Both the position numbers and the translations under genes were made by a program. From JBEKJU01 sp050011095 (GTDB lineage: Bacteria > Desulfobacterota > Syntrophorhabdia > Syntrophorhabdales > WCHB1-27): a stretch of DNA of 33,585 nucleotides. The notes under the pieces were generated by a model. That model saw only the letters and a program-made list of their open reading frames with translations. It was not told the DNA's origin and ran no database searches. Shown here piece by piece: positions 16,238-22,965 of the stretch (the stretch's first letter is position 1; each line of letters begins with the position of its first letter). The stretch is taken from contig JBEKJU010000011.1 in NCBI GenBank assembly GCA_050011095.1, forward strand, positions 1-33,585, in the 5' to 3' direction.

Positions 16238-16666
16238 ATGTCCTATGTGAATAAAGTTATCCTTATCGGGAGGCTCGGCGCAGATCCGGAGATGCGGTAT
16301 ACGGCGGACGGCATACCGGTCGCGACGTTCAGGGTAGCGACCACGGAGACGAGGAAAAACAAGGACGGCGCCAAGGTCGAGCAGACGGAATGGCACCGGA
16401 TCGTGGCGTGGCGCAAACTCGGGGAGATATCGGGCGAATACCTGAAGAAGGGCAAGCTCGTCTATGTGGAGGGCAGGATCCAGAGCCGGGAGTACGAGGG
16501 AAGGGATGGGATAAAGAGAAGGACCTTCGAGATAGTGGCGACGGCCATGAAAATGCTGGGCGGTGGAAACCCTTCGGGCGACGACAGAAGGAGCGGAGGG
16601 ACATCGGCGCACGGGGACGAGGATTTTCCGCACGAGGCTGCGGACGAGGATGACATCCCTCTCTAG
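16238..16666 (+). CDS. ssb: Single-stranded DNA-binding protein
   Basis: This 142-residue SSB coats single-stranded DNA in replication, repair and recombination. The OB-fold occupies about residues 1-105 with standard motifs: VNKVILIGRLGADPEMRYT at the N-terminus, TEWHRIVAWRKLGEI near 50-64, and YLKKGKLVYVEGRIQSREY near 68-86. A short disordered linker leads to the acidic tip DEDDIPL, which recruits partner proteins. The start is ATG 16238 after GGGAGGTAAGAG. Hairpin element copy B follows immediately and separates ssb from gatB, so co-transcription is possible. Confidence 0.97.
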   Translation: MSYVNKVILIGRLGADPEMRYTADGIPVATFRVATTETRKNKDGAKVEQTEWHRIVAWRKLGEISGEYLKKGKLVYVEGRIQSREYEGRDGIKRRTFEIVATAMKMLGGGNPSGDDRRSGGTSAHGDEDFPHEAADEDDIPL

Positions 16667-16677
16667 CGGCCCGATGA

Positions 16678-16863
16678 CCCTGCTGCTTGCAGCAGGGTAT
16701 CCAAAACAACGAGCGGAGCGAGTCTTTGAGGGGGAGTCTATGCGGGCTTTGCCCGCAGAGGGGGCGACCGGGTACCTGCGAAGTGGGTGTCCCAATAATT
16801 GCCGGCGGAGCGAGTGGAAAGAGATTCTCCCTGCAGCAAGCTGCAGGGAATCCGCAAGTTGAA
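16678..16863 (+). repeat. Hairpin-bounded repeat element, copy B (186 bp)
   Basis: The element runs from the hairpin CCCTGCTGC-TT-GCAGCAGGG (16678-16697) through a central stem TGCGGGC-TTT-GCCCGCA (16741-16757) and CCCAATAATTGCCGG to a second hairpin (16829-16848), ending AATCCGCAAGTTGAA. Compared with copy A, the first stem differs at positions on both arms yet keeps pairing, which is compensatory change. It starts 12 nt after ssb and ends 66 nt before gatB. Confidence 0.8.
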
Positions 16864-16928
16864 AGGCCCGTTTCTTATTGACGACACCGGCGTCCGGCGG
16901 AAGGCCCGGTGGGAAAAGGAGTCTCAGG

Positions 16929-18374
16929 TTGGATGCGTTTGAAGGGGTGATCGGACTGGAGGTACATGCCCACCTCCTGACAAAAAGCAAGATCTTCTGC
17001 GGCAGCTCGACCGAGTTCGGCGGAGAGCCGAACAGCCATACGTGCCCGGTCTGCATGGGTCTGCCCGGCGCCCTGCCCGTACTCAACAAGAGGGTGGTCG
17101 ATTTTGCGATCAGGGCCGGCCTGGCGACGAACTGCACCGTAAGCCGACGGAGCATCTTTGCCCGGAAGAATTACTACTATCCCGATTTGCCGAAGGGCTA
17201 CCAGATCTCCCAGTACGAGGAGCCCCTCTGTACGGACGGGTACATCGACATACTGGTCGATGGGGGAAAAAAACGCATCCGGATAAAGAGGATCCACATG
17301 GAAGAGGATGCCGGTAAGCTCGTCCACGAGGCGACGATCGAGACGAGCACGTACAGCCTCGTTGACTTCAACCGGTCGAGCGTGCCGCTCCTTGAGATCG
17401 TGAGCGAGCCCGACCTGGCTACCCCCGAAGAGGCCGTCTCGTACCTGAAGGTGCTCCGGGACGTGTTAGTCTACCTCGACATCTGCGACGGCAACATGGA
17501 GGAGGGGAGTTTCCGGTGCGATGCGAATGTATCAGTCCGGAAAAAGGGCGATGAGAAGCTCGGGACCAGGTCGGAGCTGAAGAACCTCAATTCGTTCCGG
17601 TCTATCGAGAGGGCCCTCTCCTACGAGATCGAAAGACAGGCCGAGGTAATCACGAATGGGGGCGCGGTCGTTCAGGAGACGAGGCTCTTCAACGTGGATG
17701 AAGGGGTCACCTACTCCATGAGGGGCAAGGAGGAGGCGCACGATTACCGGTATTTTCCCGAGCCTGATCTCGTGCCCCTCGTCGTTGACGAGGCCTGGGA
17801 AAACGAGATAAGGCGCACCCTCCCCGAGCTGCCCTCGGAAAAAATGGAGCGCTTCGTAAGCCGGTACGGCCTTCCCCGGTACGACGTGGAGATCCTGACC
17901 GCCGACAGGGCCCTTGCCGCGTACTTCGAAGAGACGGTCGCGCTTTTTCCCGAGGCGAAGACGGTAAGCAACTGGATCATGAGCGAGCTGCTCCGGGAAC
18001 TGAAAAGCGGCGACACCTCGCCTTCCGAATCGCCCATGAGGCCGGCCCAGCTCGCGGAACTGCTGACGCTCATCAGGGACGAGGTCATCAGCGGGAAGAT
18101 AGGCAAGGAAATCTTTCCCGACATCTACCGGAGCGGGGCCTCGCCGGAGGCCTTCATCCAGGAGAAAGGCCTCGTGCAGATCACGGACACCGACGCCCTT
18201 TCCGCGACGATCGAGCGTGTCCTCGACCTCTTTCCGAAAGAGGTCGAGGAATACAGGGGCGGCAAGGAGAGGCTCCTCGGCTTTTTCGTGGGTCAGGTCA
18301 TGAAGGAGACAAAGGGAAAGGCCAACCCGAAACTCCTGAACGAGCTTCTGGCCGCCAGGCTGAATCGCGGATGA
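16929..18374 (+). CDS. gatB: Asp-tRNA(Asn)/Glu-tRNA(Gln) amidotransferase subunit B
   Basis: This 481-residue GatB is the kinase/tRNA-binding subunit of GatCAB, which converts Glu-tRNA(Gln) and/or Asp-tRNA(Asn) to the amidated forms. Signatures are FEGVIGLEVHAHLLTKSKIFC at the start, PNSHTCPVCMGLPGALPVLN with its zinc-type Cys pair, YYYPDLPKGYQISQYEEP, and DFNRSSVPLLEIVSEPD. The C-terminal YqeY-like tail is complete. I prefer TTG 16929, which lies 7 nt after AGGAG (16917-16921) and gives the usual family length; an upstream in-frame TTG at 16878 would add 17 unusual residues. gatA and gatC are not in the window. The stop overlaps mtnA (ATGA). Confidence 0.97.
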   Translation: MDAFEGVIGLEVHAHLLTKSKIFCGSSTEFGGEPNSHTCPVCMGLPGALPVLNKRVVDFAIRAGLATNCTVSRRSIFARKNYYYPDLPKGYQISQYEEPLCTDGYIDILVDGGKKRIRIKRIHMEEDAGKLVHEATIETSTYSLVDFNRSSVPLLEIVSEPDLATPEEAVSYLKVLRDVLVYLDICDGNMEEGSFRCDANVSVRKKGDEKLGTRSELKNLNSFRSIERALSYEIERQAEVITNGGAVVQETRLFNVDEGVTYSMRGKEEAHDYRYFPEPDLVPLVVDEAWENEIRRTLPELPSEKMERFVSRYGLPRYDVEILTADRALAAYFEETVALFPEAKTVSNWIMSELLRELKSGDTSPSESPMRPAQLAELLTLIRDEVISGKIGKEIFPDIYRSGASPEAFIQEKGLVQITDTDALSATIERVLDLFPKEVEEYRGGKERLLGFFVGQVMKETKGKANPKLLNELLAARLNRG

Positions 18375-19432
18375 GCGACCACATCTACTGGAAAGACGGG
18401 GCCTTGTATCTCCTCGATCAGCGCCTTCTCCCGTTCAAGGAAACCTACATACGATGCGACACGGTGAGGGATGTGGCAAAGGCGATAAAGGATATGGCGG
18501 TGAGGGGGGCCCCCTTGATCGGCCTTGTCGCCGCCTATGGCGTGGTCGTGGGCATGCAGGAGGTCATGAGGTCGCGCAGGCGCGTAAGGGAGAGCGACGT
18601 GCAGAGAATCTGCCGCAGGCTCAAAGAGACAAGGCCCACCGCGGTGAACCTCTTCTGGGCGCTCAGGAGGATGAGGAATACCTACGAAGAGTTCAAGGGA
18701 CACGGCGACCTTCTCGACTTTATGCTGAAAAGCGCGATCCAGATGCACACCGAGGACGTGGAGCACAATCGGCGCCTCTCCCGGTATGGGGCAGAGCTTA
18801 TCGACGACGGCGATACGATCCTCACCCACTGCAACGCCGGGGCCCTCGCGACGGGGGGCTACGGCACGGCCCTCGGTGTGATACGGGCGGCATGGGAGTC
18901 GGGGAAGTCGCTCCGGGTGATCGCCACCGAGACCCGGCCCTATTTCCAGGGAGCCCGTCTTACCACCTGGGAGCTCTCGGAGCAGGGGATAGACGTGACG
19001 CTCGTTCCCGATAACCATGCCGGTCTTTTGTGCCAGCAGGGCATGGTGGACAGGGTCATAGTCGGCGCGGACCGGGTGGCGCGGAACGGCGATGTGGCGA
19101 ACAAGATAGGCACCTACATGATCGCCCTCGCGGCCCACGACAACGAGGTCCCCTTCTATGTTGCCGCGCCGCTCTCATCGTTCGATGAGGGCATCAAGAA
19201 CGGGGATGAGATCACCATCGAAGAGCGTGACGGCAAAGAGGTGAAGTACGTGAACGGTCGCCTCGTGGCGCCGCCCGATGTGGCGGCCAGGTACTATGCC
19301 TTCGACGTCACGCCGGCGGGTCTCATCACCTACATAATTACCGAGAAAGGCGTCATCGAGAAGCCCTTCGGCAAGTATATAAAGATGCTTTTCCCGGCGG
19401 GCAGACGTGAACATCATAACGGTCCTCACTGA
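18371..19432 (+). CDS. mtnA: S-methyl-5-thioribose-1-phosphate isomerase
   Basis: This 353-residue MtnA isomerises methylthioribose-1-phosphate to methylthioribulose-1-phosphate in methylthioadenosine salvage; the same enzyme class can serve 5-deoxyribose-1-phosphate. Motifs are IKDMAVRGAPLIGLVAAYG (39-57), TRPTAVNLFWAL (88-99), THCNAGALATGGYGTALG with the catalytic Cys154, ETRPYFQGARLTTWEL, and VGADRVARNGDVANKIGTY with Asp234. The length is normal. Its start overlaps gatB by 4 nt and its end overlaps the SAM hydrolase gene by 26 nt, so the three are one translational unit. No other methionine salvage gene (mtnP, mtnB, mtnK) is visible. Confidence 0.96.
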   Translation: MSDHIYWKDGALYLLDQRLLPFKETYIRCDTVRDVAKAIKDMAVRGAPLIGLVAAYGVVVGMQEVMRSRRRVRESDVQRICRRLKETRPTAVNLFWALRRMRNTYEEFKGHGDLLDFMLKSAIQMHTEDVEHNRRLSRYGAELIDDGDTILTHCNAGALATGGYGTALGVIRAAWESGKSLRVIATETRPYFQGARLTTWELSEQGIDVTLVPDNHAGLLCQQGMVDRVIVGADRVARNGDVANKIGTYMIALAAHDNEVPFYVAAPLSSFDEGIKNGDEITIEERDGKEVKYVNGRLVAPPDVAARYYAFDVTPAGLITYIITEKGVIEKPFGKYIKMLFPAGRREHHNGPH

Positions 19433-20186
19433 TTTTGGCGAGCATGACCCTTACGTGGGCATCGTGAAAGGGGTCATGCTCGCCATCAATCCGCGGGCTG
19501 CCATCGTCGATATCACGCACGAGGTGGAACCGCAGGACGTTAAAGAGGCGTCTTTCCTCGTCGGCGACTATTACCGGTACTTCCCCGAGGGCACGATCCA
19601 TCTCTGCGTGGTCGACCCGACCGTGGGAAGTACCCGTAAGCCCCTGATCGTCGCACGGCACGGGCATCTCTTCGTCGGACCCGATAACGGTCTTTTCAGT
19701 CTCGTCCTGGCAAAAGGCGAGGGGACGACCCGGGAGATTACGAACAGCCGCTACATGCGCGCGACCGTGAGCGGCACGTTTCACGGCCGTGACATCTTTG
19801 CCCCTTCCGCGGCCTACCTGTCGCACGGGATCCATCCGTCGGAGTTCGGTCCCGCCGTCGAAAGTCCCGTGATGCTCCGCGACCTGTTCCCCACCATAGA
19901 GGGGGATGCGATGGAGGGTAGGATCGTCCGGTTCGACCGGTTCGGGAACGCTATCTCCAATATCGCCTACGAGTTTTTCACCGACTTCGCCCGGGGCGGA
20001 CCCTTTACGATCGACCTTTGCGGACTCTCCTTCCGCGCCCTCAGCACGAGCTACTATGAGGGCCGGCACACCTGCCTCGCTGGCAGCTCGGGTTACCTCG
20101 AATTCGGCCTTTTCATGGGGAATCTGGCCTCCGAGCGGGGCATACGGAAGGGAGAGAAGGTAAAGGTGCTCCGTGGCCTCCCGTGA
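19407..20186 (+). CDS. SAM hydroxide adenosyltransferase / SAM hydrolase (DUF62 family)
   Basis: This 259-residue member of the DUF62 (SAM_HAT) family is related to fluorinases and chlorinases, but members of this type use water/hydroxide to cleave S-adenosylmethionine to adenosine and methionine. Family features are IITVLTDFGEHDPYVGIVKG at residues 3-22, DITHEVEPQDVKEASFL near 37-53, VVDPTVGSTRKPL near 67-79, and FVGPDNGLFS near 88-97. The C-terminal beta domain is present with RFDRFGNAISNI. The start is GTG 19407, inside the end of mtnA. Placement with mtnA suggests a shared role in SAM-derived nucleoside turnover (inference). Confidence 0.93.
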   Translation: MNIITVLTDFGEHDPYVGIVKGVMLAINPRAAIVDITHEVEPQDVKEASFLVGDYYRYFPEGTIHLCVVDPTVGSTRKPLIVARHGHLFVGPDNGLFSLVLAKGEGTTREITNSRYMRATVSGTFHGRDIFAPSAAYLSHGIHPSEFGPAVESPVMLRDLFPTIEGDAMEGRIVRFDRFGNAISNIAYEFFTDFARGGPFTIDLCGLSFRALSTSYYEGRHTCLAGSSGYLEFGLFMGNLASERGIRKGEKVKVLRGLP

Positions 20187-20253
20187 TACCGAGTTGTCTT
20201 TCTATGGCGGGTGATGCGGGTGACGCAGGCGTCGGGTAGCAACCCGCCTCTGT

Positions 20254-20454
20254 TCAGCCGATAAGATCGAGGGCCTTCTTGAGGGCTGCGCTTGCCCTCT
20301 CCGCCTGATCGCTCGCCTCCTCGATGAGCCCTGCCGCCTCGTTCAGTCCGGCGTCCTTCGCGAGGTCGATCCACCGCTTGTAGTCCTCCATGTGCCCCTC
20401 GTTGTGCTCGATGAGGTGCTTCAGGACGATCCTCAACCGCTCCTTATCCTCCAT
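20254..20454 (-). CDS. Small helical protein with His-rich motif, function unknown
   Basis: This is a 66-residue acidic, all-helical protein with a strong ribosome site (AAAGGAGG, then 4 nt, then ATG at 20454). Residues about 10-26 contain HLIEHNEGHMEDYKRW, a His-x3-His-Asn-x2-His arrangement that could bind metal, followed by two amphipathic helices rich in Ala/Glu. I have seen similar 'W/LIEHN..H...F..W' segments in small uncharacterised bacterial proteins, but I assign no function. Upstream in-frame starts, including ATG 20469, have poorer sites. It lies downstream of ilvE on the same strand, separated by repeats. Confidence 0.7.
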   Translation of the reverse strand: MEDKERLRIVLKHLIEHNEGHMEDYKRWIDLAKDAGLNEAAGLIEEASDQAERASAALKKALDLIG

Positions 20455-20531
20455 GTCGCCTCCTTTCATACCGAGTCGCTTGTCTTCGCCACATCTTCGT
20501 TGTCGCATCAAGGCCGCCCGCGGCGGGTAGT

Positions 20532-20566
20532 GCGCGAAGCGGGTCGGCGCGAAGCGGGTCGGCGCG
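20532..20566. repeat. Short tandem repeat, 15 bp unit, about 2.3 copies
   Basis: The unit GCGCGAAGCGGGTCG occurs at 20532-20546 and 20547-20561, followed by a partial GCGCG. It sits in the spacer upstream of the small helical gene, next to the MITE-like element. Confidence 0.75.
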
Positions 20567-20588
20567 CCGAAGATAAGCAACTCGTATC

Positions 20589-20773
20589 AGAACGTGTGAA
20601 AACATCGCCTTTTTGTCGTCACCAAGCCTGCCCCGGAGTGTTTCTATCCGGGGGCGAAAGCCGGAGTCCAGACAGTCCGCAAGCCACGGAAAATACTGGA
20701 TTCCGGGCGACCCGGAGGGTGCCCCGGCCGGAATGACGGAAAAGGGTCGCCAGTTAATTTTTTCACACGTTCT
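20589..20773. mobile_element. MITE-like element, 185 bp with 14 bp perfect terminal inverted repeats
   Basis: AGAACGTGTGAAAA (20589-20602) is repeated in exact reverse complement at 20760-20773. Inside are the stem CCCCGGA-9 nt-TCCGGGG (20631-20653), an 11 bp inverted repeat (20661-20671 with 20696-20706, one G-T pair) and CCGGAATGACG. No coding sequence is convincing. I see no clear target-site duplication. A 39 bp core (20616-20654) recurs inverted at 22568-22606. The spacer 20455-20791 holds this element, the tandem repeat and nothing else recognisable. Confidence 0.65.
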
Positions 20774-20791
20774 CAGTCAATATATGCACGC

Positions 20792-21877
20792 CTACACGGG
20801 ATGGCACCACCCGAACAGGTCGGGCCGCTCGCCGTATTGAATGGCCGTGATTTCGTCATAGAGCCTCTGCGAGAACGCACCGATCCGCCCTTCGTTTATC
20901 GTGATCGTCTTATCGCCGTGGCGGATCCACCCCACGGGCGAAATGACGGCGGCCGTGCCCGTGCCGAAAACCTCCTGAAGGCCTCCGTCAGCGGCCCTCG
21001 CGAACAGGTCGTCTATGGTGATCCTTTCCTCTCTCACGGGGACCCCCCAATGGGCAGCCAGTTCCAGGACGGAATACCGCGTGATGCCGCCCAGGATCGA
21101 GCCGTCGAGGGGAGGGGTGATGAGCTCGCCGTCGATGAGGAACATGATGTTCATGGTGCCCACTTCCTCGATATACCTCTTTTCAATCGCATCGAGCCAG
21201 AGCACCTGCGTGAACCCGTCAGTCTGGGCCTTTTCGGCAGGCAGAAGGGAGGCGGCATAGTTCGCGGGCGTCTTGGCCTCCCCCAGGCCCCCTTTCACCG
21301 CCCGGGCGTAAGGGCCGGAGGTGACGAGCGAGACCGGGTCGAGCCCCTCGGCATAGTACGCCGCGACGGGCGACGTAATTACGATGAAGAGATAGGTTTC
21401 GGCGGCATGGACGCCCAAAAAGCTGTCGGCCGCAAAGATGAAGGGCCGGATGTAGAGGGATGAGCCGCGTTTTTCGGGTACCCATTCCCTGTCGATCCTG
21501 CAGAGGCCCGCGATTGCCTCCATGAAGAGTTCCCGGCTCACGGGAGGAATGCAGAGGCGGCTGCCCGAGCGGTTGAATCTCTGCTGATACTTGTCGGGAC
21601 GGAAGAGGGTGATCCCGTTGTTTTGCGATCGGAACGCCTTGAGGCCCTCAAAGACCGCCTGTCCGTAATGCAGACAGCAGAGGCTGGGCGGGATCTCGAT
21701 ATTTCCGAAGGGTACGATCCTCGGAGATTGCCACGATCCGTCACAATAATCCGCCATGAACATATGGTCGGAAAAGATCCGGCCGAACGCAAGGGCATCG
21801 AAGTCCACCTGTCCCAACCTACTCTGTGATGCCTGCACAATCTCCGTATCGAGCCTCCTCCCGAACGTATTCTCCAT
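20792..21877 (-). CDS. ilvE: Branched-chain amino acid aminotransferase
   Basis: This 361-residue class IV PLP aminotransferase makes Leu, Ile and Val from their 2-keto acids. Its length and the N-terminal extension are those of the longer (eukaryotic-like/IlvE type II) BCATs. Motifs are CLHYGQAVFEGLKAFRS near 68-84, FRPDKYQQRFNRSGSRL near 92-108, LYIRPFIFA, AKTPANYAAS with the probable PLP Lys202, QVLWLDAIEKRYIEEVGTMN near 224-243, and GSILGGITRYSVLELA. The C-terminal FGTGTAAVISPV is also canonical. Start ATG 21877. Its 3' side abuts repeats, and no other branched-chain biosynthesis gene is visible. Confidence 0.96.
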   Translation of the reverse strand: MENTFGRRLDTEIVQASQSRLGQVDFDALAFGRIFSDHMFMADYCDGSWQSPRIVPFGNIEIPPSLCCLHYGQAVFEGLKAFRSQNNGITLFRPDKYQQRFNRSGSRLCIPPVSRELFMEAIAGLCRIDREWVPEKRGSSLYIRPFIFAADSFLGVHAAETYLFIVITSPVAAYYAEGLDPVSLVTSGPYARAVKGGLGEAKTPANYAASLLPAEKAQTDGFTQVLWLDAIEKRYIEEVGTMNIMFLIDGELITPPLDGSILGGITRYSVLELAAHWGVPVREERITIDDLFARAADGGLQEVFGTGTAAVISPVGWIRHGDKTITINEGRIGAFSQRLYDEITAIQYGERPDLFGWCHPV

Positions 21878-22031
21878 AGCTTAGAATACTCTGCATTGCT
21901 TTTCAATGCCTCCGAAAAAGGATAAAAGGGCGATGGGCCGCCATGATGCGTGAATTGGTATAACACGGAGGGGGCGAAAAAGGGTAAAATAGGGGAGCAA
22001 ACGACCAGGCCGGGGAGAAGGGGCACGGAAG

Positions 22032-22370
22032 ATGAGGAGCCGAGGTTTCTATACGGGCACGCTGAGGATGGAACTGCCGTGGTACAACCGCCGCGTCAGG
22101 CATACCCGCTTCCCTGAAAAGGGACCGGGCGAATACTGGCTCGACTACAAGGGTTTCTATTTCGTGCAGGAAAAGGCGAATCGGGGGCTCATCATTCCGG
22201 CGGAATCGATCATAGAGGTGAAACTTTCGCTGCGCCACGGCATCACGTTCTGCCGGAGAAGGATACTCACCATAGTCTGGAGGAACGGCGGGGAAAGGAT
22301 GAGCTCCGGCTTCATCGTCGAGGACCCCGACCAGGTTCGTCAGGCCCTCATTACGCAGGGATGGGCCTGA
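22032..22370 (+). CDS. Small uncharacterised protein, possible PH-like fold
   Basis: This 112-residue protein is basic in its first third. The second half alternates hydrophobic strands and ends with a helix (FIVEDPDQVRQALITQGW), a pattern like small PH-domain-type bacterial proteins that compare substituents in 'G...R.lTIVW...g' strands. I do not recognise a named family. Support for coding is the consistent third-base G/C preference and an intact frame in a region otherwise full of repeats. The start at ATG 22032 has a weak site; ATG 22068 is an alternative. It diverges from ilvE with a 154 nt gap. Confidence 0.55.
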   Translation: MRSRGFYTGTLRMELPWYNRRVRHTRFPEKGPGEYWLDYKGFYFVQEKANRGLIIPAESIIEVKLSLRHGITFCRRRILTIVWRNGGERMSSGFIVEDPDQVRQALITQGWA

Positions 22371-22467
22371 CGGGCGGCGAGGAGGAGCCGACGAAGGCTT
22401 ACTGTTAGAGCGTTCCACAAAAATAATTATCGATTGGCGGCCATGACTCCGGCTGTCCTTCGTCATT

Positions 22468-22516
22468 CCGGCGAACGCCGGTAGAGCGAAGCGGGCCTTA
22501 ATCCCGCGAAGGCGGG
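22468..22516. repeat. Pair of REP-like short palindromes
   Basis: CCGGC-GAAC-GCCGG (22468-22481) and CCCGC-GAAG-GCGGG (22503-22516) are two GC-rich hairpins inside sequence starting CGTCATTCCGGC, a common dispersed repeat signature in many bacteria. They form part of the gene-free stretch 22371-22965. Confidence 0.65.
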
Positions 22517-22545
22517 ACATCAAGGTCATTTCAATGTCTTACGGG

Positions 22546-22693
22546 CTGTCTGGACGTGAGGTTTTCACCCCCGGATAGAAACACTCCGGGGCAGGCTTGG
22601 TGACGAGTACGCGAATCGGCACTTTATTTTGCGGAACGCTTTAGTACGTCGAGGAACGCTTTGATGCGACAACAAAGATGTTGCTAACAACTC
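22546..22693 (-). repeat. Inverted second copy of the spacer repeat found around 20488-20678
   Basis: Read on the minus strand, this block shares three islands in the same order with the spacer downstream of ilvE: ACATCTTTGTTGTCGCATCAA (one mismatch), the identical 39 bp core at 22568-22606, and GTCCAGACAGCCCGTAAG (two mismatches). Between the islands the sequences differ. It lacks the 14 bp terminal repeats of the first copy. The two copies flank ilvE and the 22032 gene in opposite orientation. Confidence 0.75.
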
Positions 22694-22703
22694 TGTTGAA
22701 CAA

Positions 22704-22950
22704 GGGGGGTGGCTCCACGGACCGGGGCACCCGCTTGCGGGTCGCGTGGAGGGGGCGCTGAGCCCCGGAAGTTCAGCCGCCCTTGAGGGGGGAGGCTCGG
22801 GGCACCCACGCAGTGGGTCGTGCTTTGCCGATGAAGGGGTGACGATAGCCCACGGTGGTATTTTTCGCCTTCGGTCCTTCCTTTTCATGAGGGGGAGGCT
22901 CGACCGGCTTTTGCCGGTCGAGGGGGCGACGCTAGCCCCAATAATTGCAG
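22704..22950 (+). repeat. Three-module hairpin array related to element copies A and B (copy C)
   Basis: Three successive modules have G-run plus GGCTC, a variable stem, then GAGGGGG-type sequence and a CCCC block. Module 1 (22704-22766) pairs CTCCACG with CGTGGAG around an inner ACCCGC-TT-GCGGGT stem. Module 2 (22786-22853) has ACCCAC-GCA-GTGGGT. Module 3 (22891-22950) has CTCGACCGGC-TTTT-GCCGGTCGAG, then GCTAGCCCCAATAATTGC as in copies A and B. The terminal CCCTG hairpins of A and B are absent. It ends 16 nt before the DUF362 stop codon, so it could act in that gene's 3' region. Confidence 0.7.
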
Positions 22951-22965
22951 GCGACGTCCGGGAAG

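Noticed and set aside
20206..20248. Terminator after the SAM hydrolase gene
   Set aside because: GGCGGGT and ACCCGCC can pair, but the loop is 29 nt and no T-run follows; too weak to call.
20392..20736. Open frame across the ilvE-side spacer
   Set aside because: It lies over the MITE-like element, the tandem repeat and part of the small helical gene's complement; the translation is repeat-derived.
22704..22950. CRISPR array
   Set aside because: Modules are unequal in length, stems vary instead of being constant, there are no spacers of uniform size and no cas genes.
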